A stretch of DNA of 7,879 nt from Streptosporangiaceae bacterium (GTDB lineage Bacteria > Actinomycetota > Actinomycetes > Streptosporangiales > Streptosporangiaceae). How positions within the stretch are numbered: the first letter of the stretch is position 1; the number at the start of each line of letters is the position of its first letter. Location of the stretch: NCBI GenBank assembly GCA_030040415.1, contig JASHTT010000146.1:1-7879 (forward strand), written 5' to 3'. Shown one piece after another: positions 1 to 6,282 of this stretch. A model generated the notes under the pieces. The model had not been told where the DNA came from, ran no database searches, and saw nothing but the letters and a program-made list of their open reading frames with translations. The position numbers and the translations under genes were made by a program.

Positions 1-131
1 AACCTGCTGACCTGCGGTCCCCAGCTCGTGCCTGTGCCGCCAAGGCCGGAGATCAGCAGCACCGGCGGGCTGGCAACGTCCCCGTGGACTTCGTAGTACT
101 GGGAGATTCCCTGGGTGCGGAGAACGGCCAT
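1..131 (-). CDS. Alpha/beta hydrolase, N-terminal fragment (runs off the window)
   Basis: The minus strand from the ATG at 131-129 is open to the window edge and encodes 43 residues beginning MAVLRTQGISQYYEVHG. The pattern is the usual start of an alpha/beta hydrolase: a first beta strand, a YYEVHG turn, a hydrophobic strand PPVLLISG, then a GLGGTGTSW loop. That loop matches the family's HG-G-x-W oxyanion-hole segment (residues about 29-37). The catalytic Ser, Asp and His lie outside the window, so the substrate cannot be named. The start is well supported by an AAGGAGG ribosome binding site 8 bases upstream. The gene is divergent from a TetR gene and has an operator-like palindrome 20 bases upstream of its ATG, so it is the likely regulatory target of that TetR protein. 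Esterase, lactonase and carbon-carbon hydrolase all remain possible. Confidence 0.8.
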   Translation of the reverse strand, partial: MAVLRTQGISQYYEVHGDVASPPVLLISGLGGTGTSWGPQVSR

Positions 132-138
132 GATCGCG

Positions 139-145
139 GCCTCCT
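139..145 (-). promoter_or_regulatory. Ribosome binding site of the alpha/beta hydrolase
   Basis: On the minus strand AAGGAGG lies about 8 bases before the ATG at 131. This is a near-perfect anti-Shine-Dalgarno match and fixes the hydrolase start. Confidence 0.75.
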
Positions 146-151
146 TCTCTA

Positions 152-174
152 CGGAACGGATCTGATCTGTTCCG
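152..174. promoter_or_regulatory. Operator O1, 23-bp palindrome between hydrolase and TetR gene
   Basis: The site reads CGGAAC-N11-GTTCCG. All but three of its 23 positions match their own reverse complement, counting the unavoidable centre base (inner halves include GATC and GATC). It lies 20 bases upstream of the hydrolase ATG and overlaps its probable promoter region. A TTGACA hexamer on the minus strand (185-180) could be a -35 box for the hydrolase, but no convincing -10 box is seen at 16-18 bp. Size, symmetry and position are typical of a TetR-family operator. Binding by the adjacent TetR protein is inferred. Confidence 0.75.
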
Positions 175-194
175 TATTATGTCAAGGTCAGTTT

Positions 195-217
195 CGGAAC
201 GCAACAGGCCTGTTCCG
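195..217. promoter_or_regulatory. Operator O2, second copy of the CGGAAC-N11-GTTCCG palindrome
   Basis: This copy has the same outer arms and the same 11-base spacing as O1, with different inner bases. A perfect 12-bp palindrome AACAGGCCTGTT also sits inside it. It ends 15 bases before the preferred TetR start at 233. The centres of O1 and O2 are 43 bp apart, about four DNA turns, so two regulator dimers could bind the same face. If translation began at the upstream ATG at 179, this operator would lie inside the coding region, which argues for the start at 233. Confidence 0.7.
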
Positions 218-232
218 ATATACAGTGGAGCA

Positions 233-829
233 ATGCAGCCTGCGGTGCGCCTGGCGGGGCGCAGAAGGGACCCGCGAACCGACGTAGCGGCGATTGAGGC
301 CGTCCTCGACCTGGTCGGCTCCGGCGCGACGCTGTCCGGCCTGTCCCTGGTCACCATCGCCGACAGGGCTGGCGTGTCCCGCAACTCCCTGTACCGGCGC
401 TGGAAGACCAAGGATGAGCTCTACCTTGACGTGCTCGACGCGATCAACAAGCCGTTGCCCGACCTCCGCAGGCCGACGGCGCGCGACGAGCTCATCGCAC
501 ACCTGGCGGTATTGATAGAGCGCACGCTCGACAACCGGGCGAGCAGCATGCTGCGCGCGCTGCTCGCCGAGGCCGCCGCGTTCCCCGAGTTGCACCGCCG
601 CTACTTCGACGAGATCGTCACGCCAAGGCGAGAGGCCTCGTACCAGATCATCAGGCGCGGCATCGCCGCCGGTGAGATCCGGCCCGACATCGACGTTGCG
701 CTCGTCAACGAGGTGCTCGTCGGCCCGATCCTGGCGCGGCTGGGGTCGGGTGGCACCGAGGGCCTCGACCCGGTGCAGACCAGCCGGCGCATAGTCGACC
801 TCGTATACGCGGGCGTCCAGGCCAGCTGA
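233..829 (+). CDS. TetR/AcrR-family transcriptional regulator, divergent from alpha/beta hydrolase
   Basis: The protein is 198 residues from the ATG at 233, a normal TetR length. The DNA-binding helix-turn-helix is at about residues 37-62 and includes TIADRAGVSRNSLYRRWKTK, a canonical TetR recognition helix. The C-terminal ligand and dimer domain has a run (about 112-170) with FPELHRRYFDEIV and IRRGIAAGEIRPDID, typical of the TetR_C_11-type group. The reading frame stays open to an ATG at 179, but that start has no ribosome binding site and would place operator O2 inside the gene. The start at 233 has GTGGAG close upstream, with short spacing. The protein probably represses itself and the hydrolase through O1 and O2. 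Its ligand is unknown. Its end is 16 bases from the end of the convergent CoA ligase gene. Confidence 0.88.
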   Translation: MQPAVRLAGRRRDPRTDVAAIEAVLDLVGSGATLSGLSLVTIADRAGVSRNSLYRRWKTKDELYLDVLDAINKPLPDLRRPTARDELIAHLAVLIERTLDNRASSMLRALLAEAAAFPELHRRYFDEIVTPRREASYQIIRRGIAAGEIRPDIDVALVNEVLVGPILARLGSGGTEGLDPVQTSRRIVDLVYAGVQAS

Positions 830-843
830 GCGGCAAGTCCGCT
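829..843. terminator. Weak hairpin between convergent TetR and CoA ligase genes
   Basis: AGCGG (829-833) and CCGCT (839-843) can pair around a 5-base loop in the short gap between two convergent stop codons. The stem is only 5 bp and no T-run follows on either strand, so a bidirectional terminator is a guess based on position. Confidence 0.25.
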
Positions 844-845
844 AC

Positions 846-2303
846 TCAGCCGAGGCTTCGCGCGAGCTTGATCGCCTCCGAACGGTCGATCTTGCCACTG
901 GCGTTCCTAGGCAGGGCAGCAACGGTGAATACGTGCTGCGGAATCTTGTAGTCAGCCAACCGTCCAATCAGGCCGTGCTTTACCTCCCGCTGATCCAAGG
1001 CCGTGCCGGACTCGGTGACTATCAGGGCGATGGGTATCTCGCCAAGGTCGTCGTGCGGCATCCGCAGGACGACCGCCTCGATGATGCCGGGGAGTTCGCA
1101 AAGCGCGGACTCTACTTCATACGGGGCGATTTTCTCACCGCCCCTGTTGATTAGGTCGTCAACGCGGCCAATGACCGTGATCAGACCGTCGTCGGCGCGG
1201 CTCGCCAGGTCGCCCGTTCTGAGCCAGCCGCCGTCCAGCTTGGCGGCCGTTGAGACCGGGTCATTCCAGTAGCCGGCCATGACTGTAGGTGAGTTGACTT
1301 CCAGTTCGCCTGTGTCACTGACTCTGTCGAGTGTGCCTGGAACCGCGACTCCGACGGCCTCCGGGCGGCGGTCGCAGAGGTCGTACGGCATGTAGTGGGT
1401 GATGCTTGTTGCCTCCGACATTCCGTAGCAGTTGACTAGGCGGGCGCCGGGGATCAGCTCGCGAAGCCTGCGGACGGTTGCGGCTGGCATCGCCGCGCCG
1501 GCGTAGGCCAGCCAAGGATTGACGGCGTGTGCGGCCCCCGAGAGCTGGAAGTAACTCAGCATCCGCGTATACATGGTCGGCACGCCTATCAGATAGCTGT
1601 AGGTGCCTTCGATCACACTGCGCGCGATCACTTCGGCATCGAACCTGCGGTACAGGTCCATGTGACCGCCGGCGACGACCGAGTGCCCGAGACCGTCGAT
1701 GAAGCCCGTGTTGTGGAAAAGCGGCACTACAACCGCAGTGCGCAGCATCGGCGACGAGTTGAAGAGCCCTGCATAGGTCAGTGCTGCGCGCAGCATCGCC
1801 TGGTGCGTCAACATCACGCCCTTGGCACGCCCACTCGTGCCCGAGGTGTAGGTAATGGCTCCGACGCTGCCGGGTCGGGGAAGGATCACGCTGTCGACCC
1901 CGCCTCGCAGCGGGATGTCCGAAACGTGCAGCAAGGTCGTGTCACGCTGGTCGCCGAGGGCGGTCACGCTTGCGTCGTCGTAGACAACCACCGCGGGGGA
2001 GCAGTCGCTCAGCGCGCTCCGGAGTTCGCCAGGTGACCAGCGGGTGTTTAACGGAACCACCATCGCGTCAGCAAGGGTCGCGCCCAGAAACGCGACCGGC
2101 CAGTGCCACGAGTTCTCTAGTAGCAACGCGACTCGGTCACCCGTGAGCACGCCCGTCCGTCGGAGCTGTCGCGCGAGTGCGGTCATGCGATGCGAAGCTT
2201 CGGCATACGTCAGCGACATGCCGGTGGCCGTGTCGGTAACGAAAGGCGCCCGAGGCCGTTGCGTGACGTGATGCAAGAAAATCTCGGCCAGCGAGTTAGG
2301 CAC
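846..2303 (-). CDS. AMP-forming acyl-CoA synthetase (ANL superfamily CoA ligase)
   Basis: This 485-residue cytosolic enzyme should activate a carboxylic acid with ATP and CoA to an acyl-CoA, with AMP and pyrophosphate as by-products. All core motifs are present. The P-loop is TYTSGTSGRAKG (151-162), followed by VPTMYTRML (241-249), YGMSEATS (293-300), TGDL (363-366), and the hinge motif GRVDDLINRGGEKI (379-392). LPRNASGKIDR (464-474) carries the adenylation lysine at 471. The order and the short length fit the medium-chain/aryl acyl-CoA synthetase group. There is no carrier-protein domain, so it is not an NRPS. The GTG start at 2303 has AGGGG 7 bases upstream. It lies 49 bases downstream of the TetR gene on the same strand and is probably cotranscribed with it. 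Acid specificity cannot be read from the sequence. Confidence 0.92.
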   Translation of the reverse strand: MPNSLAEIFLHHVTQRPRAPFVTDTATGMSLTYAEASHRMTALARQLRRTGVLTGDRVALLLENSWHWPVAFLGATLADAMVVPLNTRWSPGELRSALSDCSPAVVVYDDASVTALGDQRDTTLLHVSDIPLRGGVDSVILPRPGSVGAITYTSGTSGRAKGVMLTHQAMLRAALTYAGLFNSSPMLRTAVVVPLFHNTGFIDGLGHSVVAGGHMDLYRRFDAEVIARSVIEGTYSYLIGVPTMYTRMLSYFQLSGAAHAVNPWLAYAGAAMPAATVRRLRELIPGARLVNCYGMSEATSITHYMPYDLCDRRPEAVGVAVPGTLDRVSDTGELEVNSPTVMAGYWNDPVSTAAKLDGGWLRTGDLASRADDGLITVIGRVDDLINRGGEKIAPYEVESALCELPGIIEAVVLRMPHDDLGEIPIALIVTESGTALDQREVKHGLIGRLADYKIPQHVFTVAALPRNASGKIDRSEAIKLARSLG

Positions 2304-2352
2304 TGTCGGCCCCTGTTTGCTCAGATGCTCCGGTCGAGGGAATTACTACTAC

Positions 2353-3042
2353 TCAGGCTGGATAGTCATCGGCCAGATTGTCGCCTACGAGTCGCAGCGC
2401 GAACTTCACATACGACGCAGCAATGTCGTCGATGCTGCGCGCACCCCCAGGTCGGTACCACAAGCTGATGTGGTTACACATTCCGAGGATCGCATAGGTA
2501 GACAACTTGGCGTCTGAGGCACTGAAGATGCCCTCCGCGACGCCGCGTTCGATGACGTGCTCGAAGCAACGCTGGTAGCGGTCCCGTTTTTGGATCAGGA
2601 CGGCTCTGTTGTCCGGCTCCAGGCTGCGCAGTTCGACATCTCCGACGACCCATTCTCGCGGCCGCGTCGACACCAGCCCAATGAAGTGTCGCACTAGGCC
2701 CGCCAGTTGTTGCCGCGTGCCTGACTCGGTATCGAGCACTCCCTGGGCACCGTCCAGCAGGTCATCCATGGTGCGGCCGAGGACCGAGAACAGCAGCTCT
2801 TGCTTGTTGGCGAAGTGGTGGTAGAGGCTGGCGGGCTGGATACCGACGGCCTTCGCGATCTCGCGGAGTCCGGTCCCGTGGTAGCCCACGGTGTAGAACA
2901 GGTCGGCTGCCACTTCCTCGATCTGGCGTACCCGATCCCTGCTCCTCACGCCGAAAACTCTACCCACAGCGCACGTTGGCGGATCGCGCTCGCCAGCGCA
3001 GGCGCGCATCGTCCGGGCTGGCGGAGTCGCCCCGACCTGCAT
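2353..3042 (-). CDS. TetR/AcrR-family regulator of the ligase/permease/flavoprotein module
   Basis: From the ATG at 3042 the protein is 229 residues. The helix-turn-helix domain spans about residues 36-82 (RDRVRQIEEVAADLFYTVGY, then REIAKAVGIQPASLYHHFANK), a strong TetR signature. The C-terminal half is a helical ligand domain resembling regulators of fatty-acid and acyl-CoA catabolism (family-level impression only). The start is chosen because GGAGG lies 5 bases upstream. It leaves about 35 residues, rich in Arg, Pro and Ala, before the DNA-binding domain. An alternative GTG at 2949 would remove this tail but has only a weak GGTAGAG upstream. The gene is divergent from the permease, with a palindrome between them, and precedes the CoA ligase. 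It is probably an autoregulated repressor of both arms, released by a substrate or its CoA ester. Confidence 0.88.
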   Translation of the reverse strand: MQVGATPPARTMRACAGERDPPTCAVGRVFGVRSRDRVRQIEEVAADLFYTVGYHGTGLREIAKAVGIQPASLYHHFANKQELLFSVLGRTMDDLLDGAQGVLDTESGTRQQLAGLVRHFIGLVSTRPREWVVGDVELRSLEPDNRAVLIQKRDRYQRCFEHVIERGVAEGIFSASDAKLSTYAILGMCNHISLWYRPGGARSIDDIAASYVKFALRLVGDNLADDYPA

Positions 3043-3047
3043 TGCCA

Positions 3048-3052
3048 CCTCC
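3048..3052 (-). promoter_or_regulatory. Ribosome binding site deciding the TetR start at 3042
   Basis: GGAGG on the minus strand, 5 bases before the ATG at 3042. It is much stronger than anything before the GTG at 2949 or the upstream in-frame ATG at 3090. Confidence 0.65.
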
Positions 3053-3106
3053 TGCGTCCGCGGCTGCAGTACCCGGGCTGAGCCGGCCACGGCCGTTGGT
3101 TGGGGA

Positions 3107-3112
3107 TTGACA
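3107..3112 (+). promoter_or_regulatory. Possible -35 box for the permease operon
   Basis: A TTGACA hexamer 60 bases before the permease ATG. At 17-18 bp spacing no TANNNT -10 box follows. A TACGAT at 3141-3146, inside the palindrome, would suit a -10 box but is too far away. The promoter is therefore not resolved, though the 129-base divergent gap must hold promoters for both strands. Confidence 0.3.
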
Positions 3113-3133
3113 CCAGCCCGCTTTAAGCGAGAG

Positions 3134-3153
3134 CCTAACGTACGATCGTTAGG
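3134..3153. promoter_or_regulatory. Operator palindrome CCTAACG-N6-CGTTAGG in the divergent promoter region
   Basis: Two perfect 7-bp arms flank a 6-base centre (TACGAT). The site lies 18 bases before the permease ATG and 91 bases before the TetR start, covering the probable promoter and 5' leader of the permease. It has the length and symmetry expected of a TetR operator and is unlike the CGGAAC sites at 152-217, so the two regulators should not cross-talk. A lone CCTAACG half-site occurs at 3217-3223 inside the permease gene and may be chance. Confidence 0.75.
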
Positions 3154-3171
3154 TTAGAAAGAGGTTGACCT

Positions 3172-4701
3172 ATGCCCGGTGATCTTCAGACTCGGCCGAA
3201 CCGAACTTCACTGCTGCCTAACGCTGTCGGACTGGTCGCGGTGGTCCTGTTTGCCATCACCACGGCCGGCCCGGCGCTAAGCGCTGATAGCGGACTGGTT
3301 GTCAGCACGTCGTATGCGGGGGGATCGACGCCGCTGGCGGTGCTGCTGGCGACGGTCGCGATGCTCCTAGTTGCCGCCAGCCTCGGGCAGCTGGCCCAGT
3401 ACCTGCCGTCCGCTGGGGGTCTGTACACCTATACCAGCCATGGCCTCGGACGGCTCATCGGCTTCCTAACTGGCTGGCTGCTCATTCTCGGGTACGTCCT
3501 GATCCCGCCCTTGGTGATTCTTGTCTTCGCCTACGTGTCACAGGCCGACCTGACCGCCAACGCGGGGGCGCCGACCTGGATCTGGGTTCCGATTGCACTG
3601 GCAGTGACCTTCGCGGGTTGGGGATTGACCGTTCGGGGCGTGCGCATATCGACGCGGGCCGGAGTTGTTCTCGGCGCCCTGGAGATTCTCATCTTCATCG
3701 CGTTTGCGATCGACCTGATCGCGCTGGCTGGCTCGCACAACACGTTGCGCGTCTTCGAGCCGAACACCGGCAACACCGACGGGATCGGCTCTGTATTCGT
3801 CGCCATGATCTATGCGGTGCTGGCGTTCGTTGGCTTCGACGGCGTGGCCAGCATGGCTGAGGAAGCCCGCCAGCCCAAGCGCAACATCCCGCGGGCGCTG
3901 ATCTGGTCGACGGTCGCGATGGGCGTGTTCTGGGTCCTGTGCTACTACGCGGCGGTCGTCTACTTCGGGCCGGATAAGGCGGCCAACCCGGTGCATGGCT
4001 TCGCGGCCCTCAACGGCGGGGACCCCTGGGGCGGACTCGCGCACCGGCTGTGGGGAGGAGCCTGGCTATTGATCCTGGTAGCCGTGCTCAGCAGTGCGTT
4101 CGCCAGTTCCACGAACAGCGCCAACGCAGGCACCAGGATCGGCTTCTCGCTCGGCCGGAGCGGCGTGTTCCCCAGGCCGCTGGGCCGGGTGCATCCTCGG
4201 TTCCGCACGCCACACGTCGCGCTGACAGCACAGGCCGTGCTGACAATCGCGATCATGCTCTGCCTCGGCTACGGACTAGGCAGCCCGGAGGCGGCGTTCG
4301 CCTTCATCGGCACGATCATCACGATCTTGTTCGTCGTGGTCTACGGCATCGTCTGCGTGGCCTGCGCCGCCTACTTCTTGACCGAGCGCCGCGACGCATT
4401 CAACCCCGTGCTGCACCTGCTGATCCCGCTGCTCGGCGTGCTGCTCATGGTGCCCGTGCTGGTTGCGAGCTTCGGGATCAACTTCGGGAATCTCGGTATC
4501 GCACCGCTCGCCGGCTCGCTCCGCTGGGCCCCGCTAGCCGCCGGGATCTGGCTCCTGCTGGGCTTGGCGACGATGATCGCCCTCCGCGGCAACGACCCCG
4601 CCCGCCTGGCCAGAATGCGCGACTTGTTCGTTGAGGACACCGGCCCGACGGACGTCGCGATGTCGCCGCCGGCCGAGCAGGGTAACTCCCTGAGCACTTG
4701 A
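3172..4701 (+). CDS. APC-superfamily permease (amino acid/polyamine/organocation type)
   Basis: This is a 509-residue inner-membrane transporter with about twelve hydrophobic helices, near residues 18-36, 54-76, 97-125, 138-156, 164-187, 205-227, 243-265, 298-318, 350-368, 374-400, 413-434 and 452-471. The family signature is FVGFDGVASMAEEARQPKRN (219-238) followed by IPRAL, the TM6-loop motif of APC permeases. The unwound TM1 segment is also visible (AVGLVAVVLFAITTAGPALS). The ATG at 3172 has AAAGAGG 7 bases upstream. The C-terminal tail of about 35 residues is hydrophilic and cytosolic. The gene follows the TetR operator and precedes the flavoprotein by 86 bases with no clear terminator, so cotranscription is likely. 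By family the substrate would be an amino acid, amine or related small molecule. It is probably the compound catabolised by the neighbouring enzymes. Confidence 0.92.
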   Translation: MPGDLQTRPNRTSLLPNAVGLVAVVLFAITTAGPALSADSGLVVSTSYAGGSTPLAVLLATVAMLLVAASLGQLAQYLPSAGGLYTYTSHGLGRLIGFLTGWLLILGYVLIPPLVILVFAYVSQADLTANAGAPTWIWVPIALAVTFAGWGLTVRGVRISTRAGVVLGALEILIFIAFAIDLIALAGSHNTLRVFEPNTGNTDGIGSVFVAMIYAVLAFVGFDGVASMAEEARQPKRNIPRALIWSTVAMGVFWVLCYYAAVVYFGPDKAANPVHGFAALNGGDPWGGLAHRLWGGAWLLILVAVLSSAFASSTNSANAGTRIGFSLGRSGVFPRPLGRVHPRFRTPHVALTAQAVLTIAIMLCLGYGLGSPEAAFAFIGTIITILFVVVYGIVCVACAAYFLTERRDAFNPVLHLLIPLLGVLLMVPVLVASFGINFGNLGIAPLAGSLRWAPLAAGIWLLLGLATMIALRGNDPARLARMRDLFVEDTGPTDVAMSPPAEQGNSLST

Positions 4702-4770
4702 GCACTGGATCAGCCCAGCAGACCGCAATTTCGTGAGCTTTCTCCTCCGACCGACCCCTTGGCCGCCGAT

Positions 4771-4778
4771 AAAGGGAG
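4771..4778 (+). promoter_or_regulatory. Ribosome binding site deciding the GTG start at 4788
   Basis: AAAGGGAG ends 9 bases before the GTG at 4788 and 12 bases before a second GTG at 4791. The first GTG is therefore preferred. Confidence 0.6.
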
Positions 4779-4787
4779 TGATCCGTT

Positions 4788-6215
4788 GTGGTGCTTAGAA
4801 CATCCGCGAAGTACCTTGAGGATCTGAAGGCCCAGTCTCCGGAAATATATCTCCAGGGCTCACGCGTCGATGACCGTAGTACGCATCCCGCGTTCCAGTC
4901 CACAATCACGGCATGGGGAACTTTTCTCTATGACTCGTCCACCGATCCCGAGCTTCAAGAGCACGTGCTCGCGGACGGCCTGAAGGGCAAGACCCACCGA
5001 TTCTGGTACATCCCATCCTCCCAGCAAGAGCTCGTTGAGAGCTTCGAGGCGACGTGGCGAATTGCGGAGTATTCGCCTTCCGGGAGCTATACGCGCCTTG
5101 GCCGCGACCAGCTCGCAGCTCTACGGGTCGTGACGAGGAGCATCGACGCTGACCGGGGCACTGAGTATGGCGCCCGCCTGGAGGCCTTCGTCCAGAGGTT
5201 CCAAGATCAGATGCTCATGACAGCAGCAGCCATGACGGATCCGAAGGGGCACCGGCAGCGCCGCCCGCGAGAGCAGGAGGACCCTGACGCATACCTGCGC
5301 ATAGTCGATCGCACCGGCGACGGGATTGTCGTCAGGGGAGCCAAGGCACACGTAGCCGGGGCTGTCGCCGCTGAGGAGATCATCGTCCTGCCCGGTCGGG
5401 CGCTTCACCGGGACGAAGAGGATTATGCGGTCGCATTTGCGGTTCCGGTGGACGCTGCAGGTCTTAAGCTCATCTCCCGCGACGGGCACAGAGCGCCAAG
5501 CGCCGAATCGGCACCAGTATCGCACCGGGATATGGTTATCGATTCACTGTTGGTATTCGACAATGTAGTAGTACCAACTGAACGAGTATTCATGGCGGGC
5601 GAGACCGAGTATGCTGGCACTGTCGCCTCGCTGTTTCCCGATCTAATTCGCCAAGGTTACCTCGCAACCGACGTCGGCCGAATAAGCGGCTATCTGGGCG
5701 CTGCGCTTCTCGTGGCAGAGGCAAACGGAATTTCGGCTGCGAGCCATGTGCGCGCAAAACTGGCAGAAATGGCAAAGCTGCGCAGCATAATATACGGCCT
5801 CGGTGTCGCATCTTCGCACCTGGGCAAGGTGCTCGACCCGGGAGTTGCTGTACCCGATCCGGTGCTGACCGCAGCAGGCCAGCAGTTTGCCCGGGAAGCC
5901 CAGTACACGTGCCTCCGGCACATGATCGACCTTGCCGGTGCTGGAATTGTCACCATGCCTGCGGTCGCCGACTCGCAGAATCCGTCATTGGCACCGTATG
6001 TCGAGAAGTACTTCAAGGGGGCAACCGCTGGCCCGGATCGGATCCGGGCCCTGCGTCTAGCCCACGATCTCGCGGTCTCGCCATACGCGGCGTGGTGGAG
6101 CGCAGAGACGACGAACCGCTCCGGTTCGGCGGCTGCGGAGGTGCTGCAGATGCTGAGAGAGTACGACTTTGCCCACCACGAGCGCCTTGCTCGTCGCCTT
6201 GCGGCGGCTAGGTGA
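4788..6215 (+). CDS. HpaB/AbfD-superfamily flavoprotein lacking the iron-sulfur cluster ligands
   Basis: This 475-residue protein matches the superfamily of 4-hydroxyphenylacetate 3-monooxygenase (HpaB) and 4-hydroxybutyryl-CoA dehydratase (AbfD), with an acyl-CoA-dehydrogenase-like fold that binds FAD. The N-terminus has RTSAKYLEDLK (4-14) and STHPAF (31-36). The most conserved stretch is MTDPKGHR (149-156), then EQEDPDAYLRIV, VVRGAKAHVAGAV (181-193), EEIIVLPGRA and EDYAVAFAVP (211-220). FDNVVVPTERVFMAGE (257-272) and RQGYLATDVG (288-297) follow. MTDPKG, GAKAH and the ~475-residue length recall AbfD more than HpaB. The AbfD cluster ligands (Cys99, Cys103, His292, Cys299) align with Gly99, Arg103, Ile287 and Thr294, and the protein has a single cysteine (375). 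It is probably cytosolic and expressed with the permease. It could be an FADH2-dependent hydroxylase or a cluster-free acyl-CoA enzyme. No flavin reductase is in the window. The fold is sure, the reaction is not. Confidence 0.85.
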   Translation: MVLRTSAKYLEDLKAQSPEIYLQGSRVDDRSTHPAFQSTITAWGTFLYDSSTDPELQEHVLADGLKGKTHRFWYIPSSQQELVESFEATWRIAEYSPSGSYTRLGRDQLAALRVVTRSIDADRGTEYGARLEAFVQRFQDQMLMTAAAMTDPKGHRQRRPREQEDPDAYLRIVDRTGDGIVVRGAKAHVAGAVAAEEIIVLPGRALHRDEEDYAVAFAVPVDAAGLKLISRDGHRAPSAESAPVSHRDMVIDSLLVFDNVVVPTERVFMAGETEYAGTVASLFPDLIRQGYLATDVGRISGYLGAALLVAEANGISAASHVRAKLAEMAKLRSIIYGLGVASSHLGKVLDPGVAVPDPVLTAAGQQFAREAQYTCLRHMIDLAGAGIVTMPAVADSQNPSLAPYVEKYFKGATAGPDRIRALRLAHDLAVSPYAAWWSAETTNRSGSAAAEVLQMLREYDFAHHERLARRLAAAR

Positions 6216-6282
6216 GGTTATCGTCCGGCAGAGGACGGCTAGGCCGGTGAACCCCCGGAGACGTGTCACTTCTTAGCCGCCG
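6202..6282. terminator. Inverted repeat spanning the stop codons of two convergent genes
   Basis: CGGCGGCTA (6202-6210) is exactly complementary to TAGCCGCCG (6274-6282), giving a possible 9-bp stem around a 63-base loop. The loop contains a smaller hairpin, CGTCC (6222-6226) with GGACG (6233-6237). The repeat overlaps the last codons of the flavoprotein and of the PTE-like gene, so it could act as a shared terminator. The long loop and the absence of T-runs make this uncertain, and both arms are also just Ala/Gly codons. Confidence 0.3.

Noticed and set aside
1527..2036. Plus-strand open frame of 169 codons
   Set aside because: It is antisense to the CoA ligase, which has all its motifs, and shows no family features of its own.
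4702..4787. Possible terminator or riboswitch between permease and flavoprotein
   Set aside because: No stable stem followed by a T-run and no recognisable riboswitch core is visible; it appears to be plain spacer with a ribosome binding site.
4478..4909. Minus-strand open frame across the permease/flavoprotein junction
   Set aside because: It overlaps the ends of two well-supported genes and has low-complexity Arg/Ser/Gly composition with no ribosome binding site evidence.
4788..6215. Annotation as an ordinary acyl-CoA dehydrogenase
   Set aside because: The fold is related, but the TDPKG, GAKAH and DYAVAFAVP signatures are specific to the HpaB/AbfD superfamily.
4788..6215. Direct annotation as 4-hydroxybutyryl-CoA dehydratase
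   Set aside because: A single cysteine in the protein rules out the essential [4Fe-4S] ligand set.
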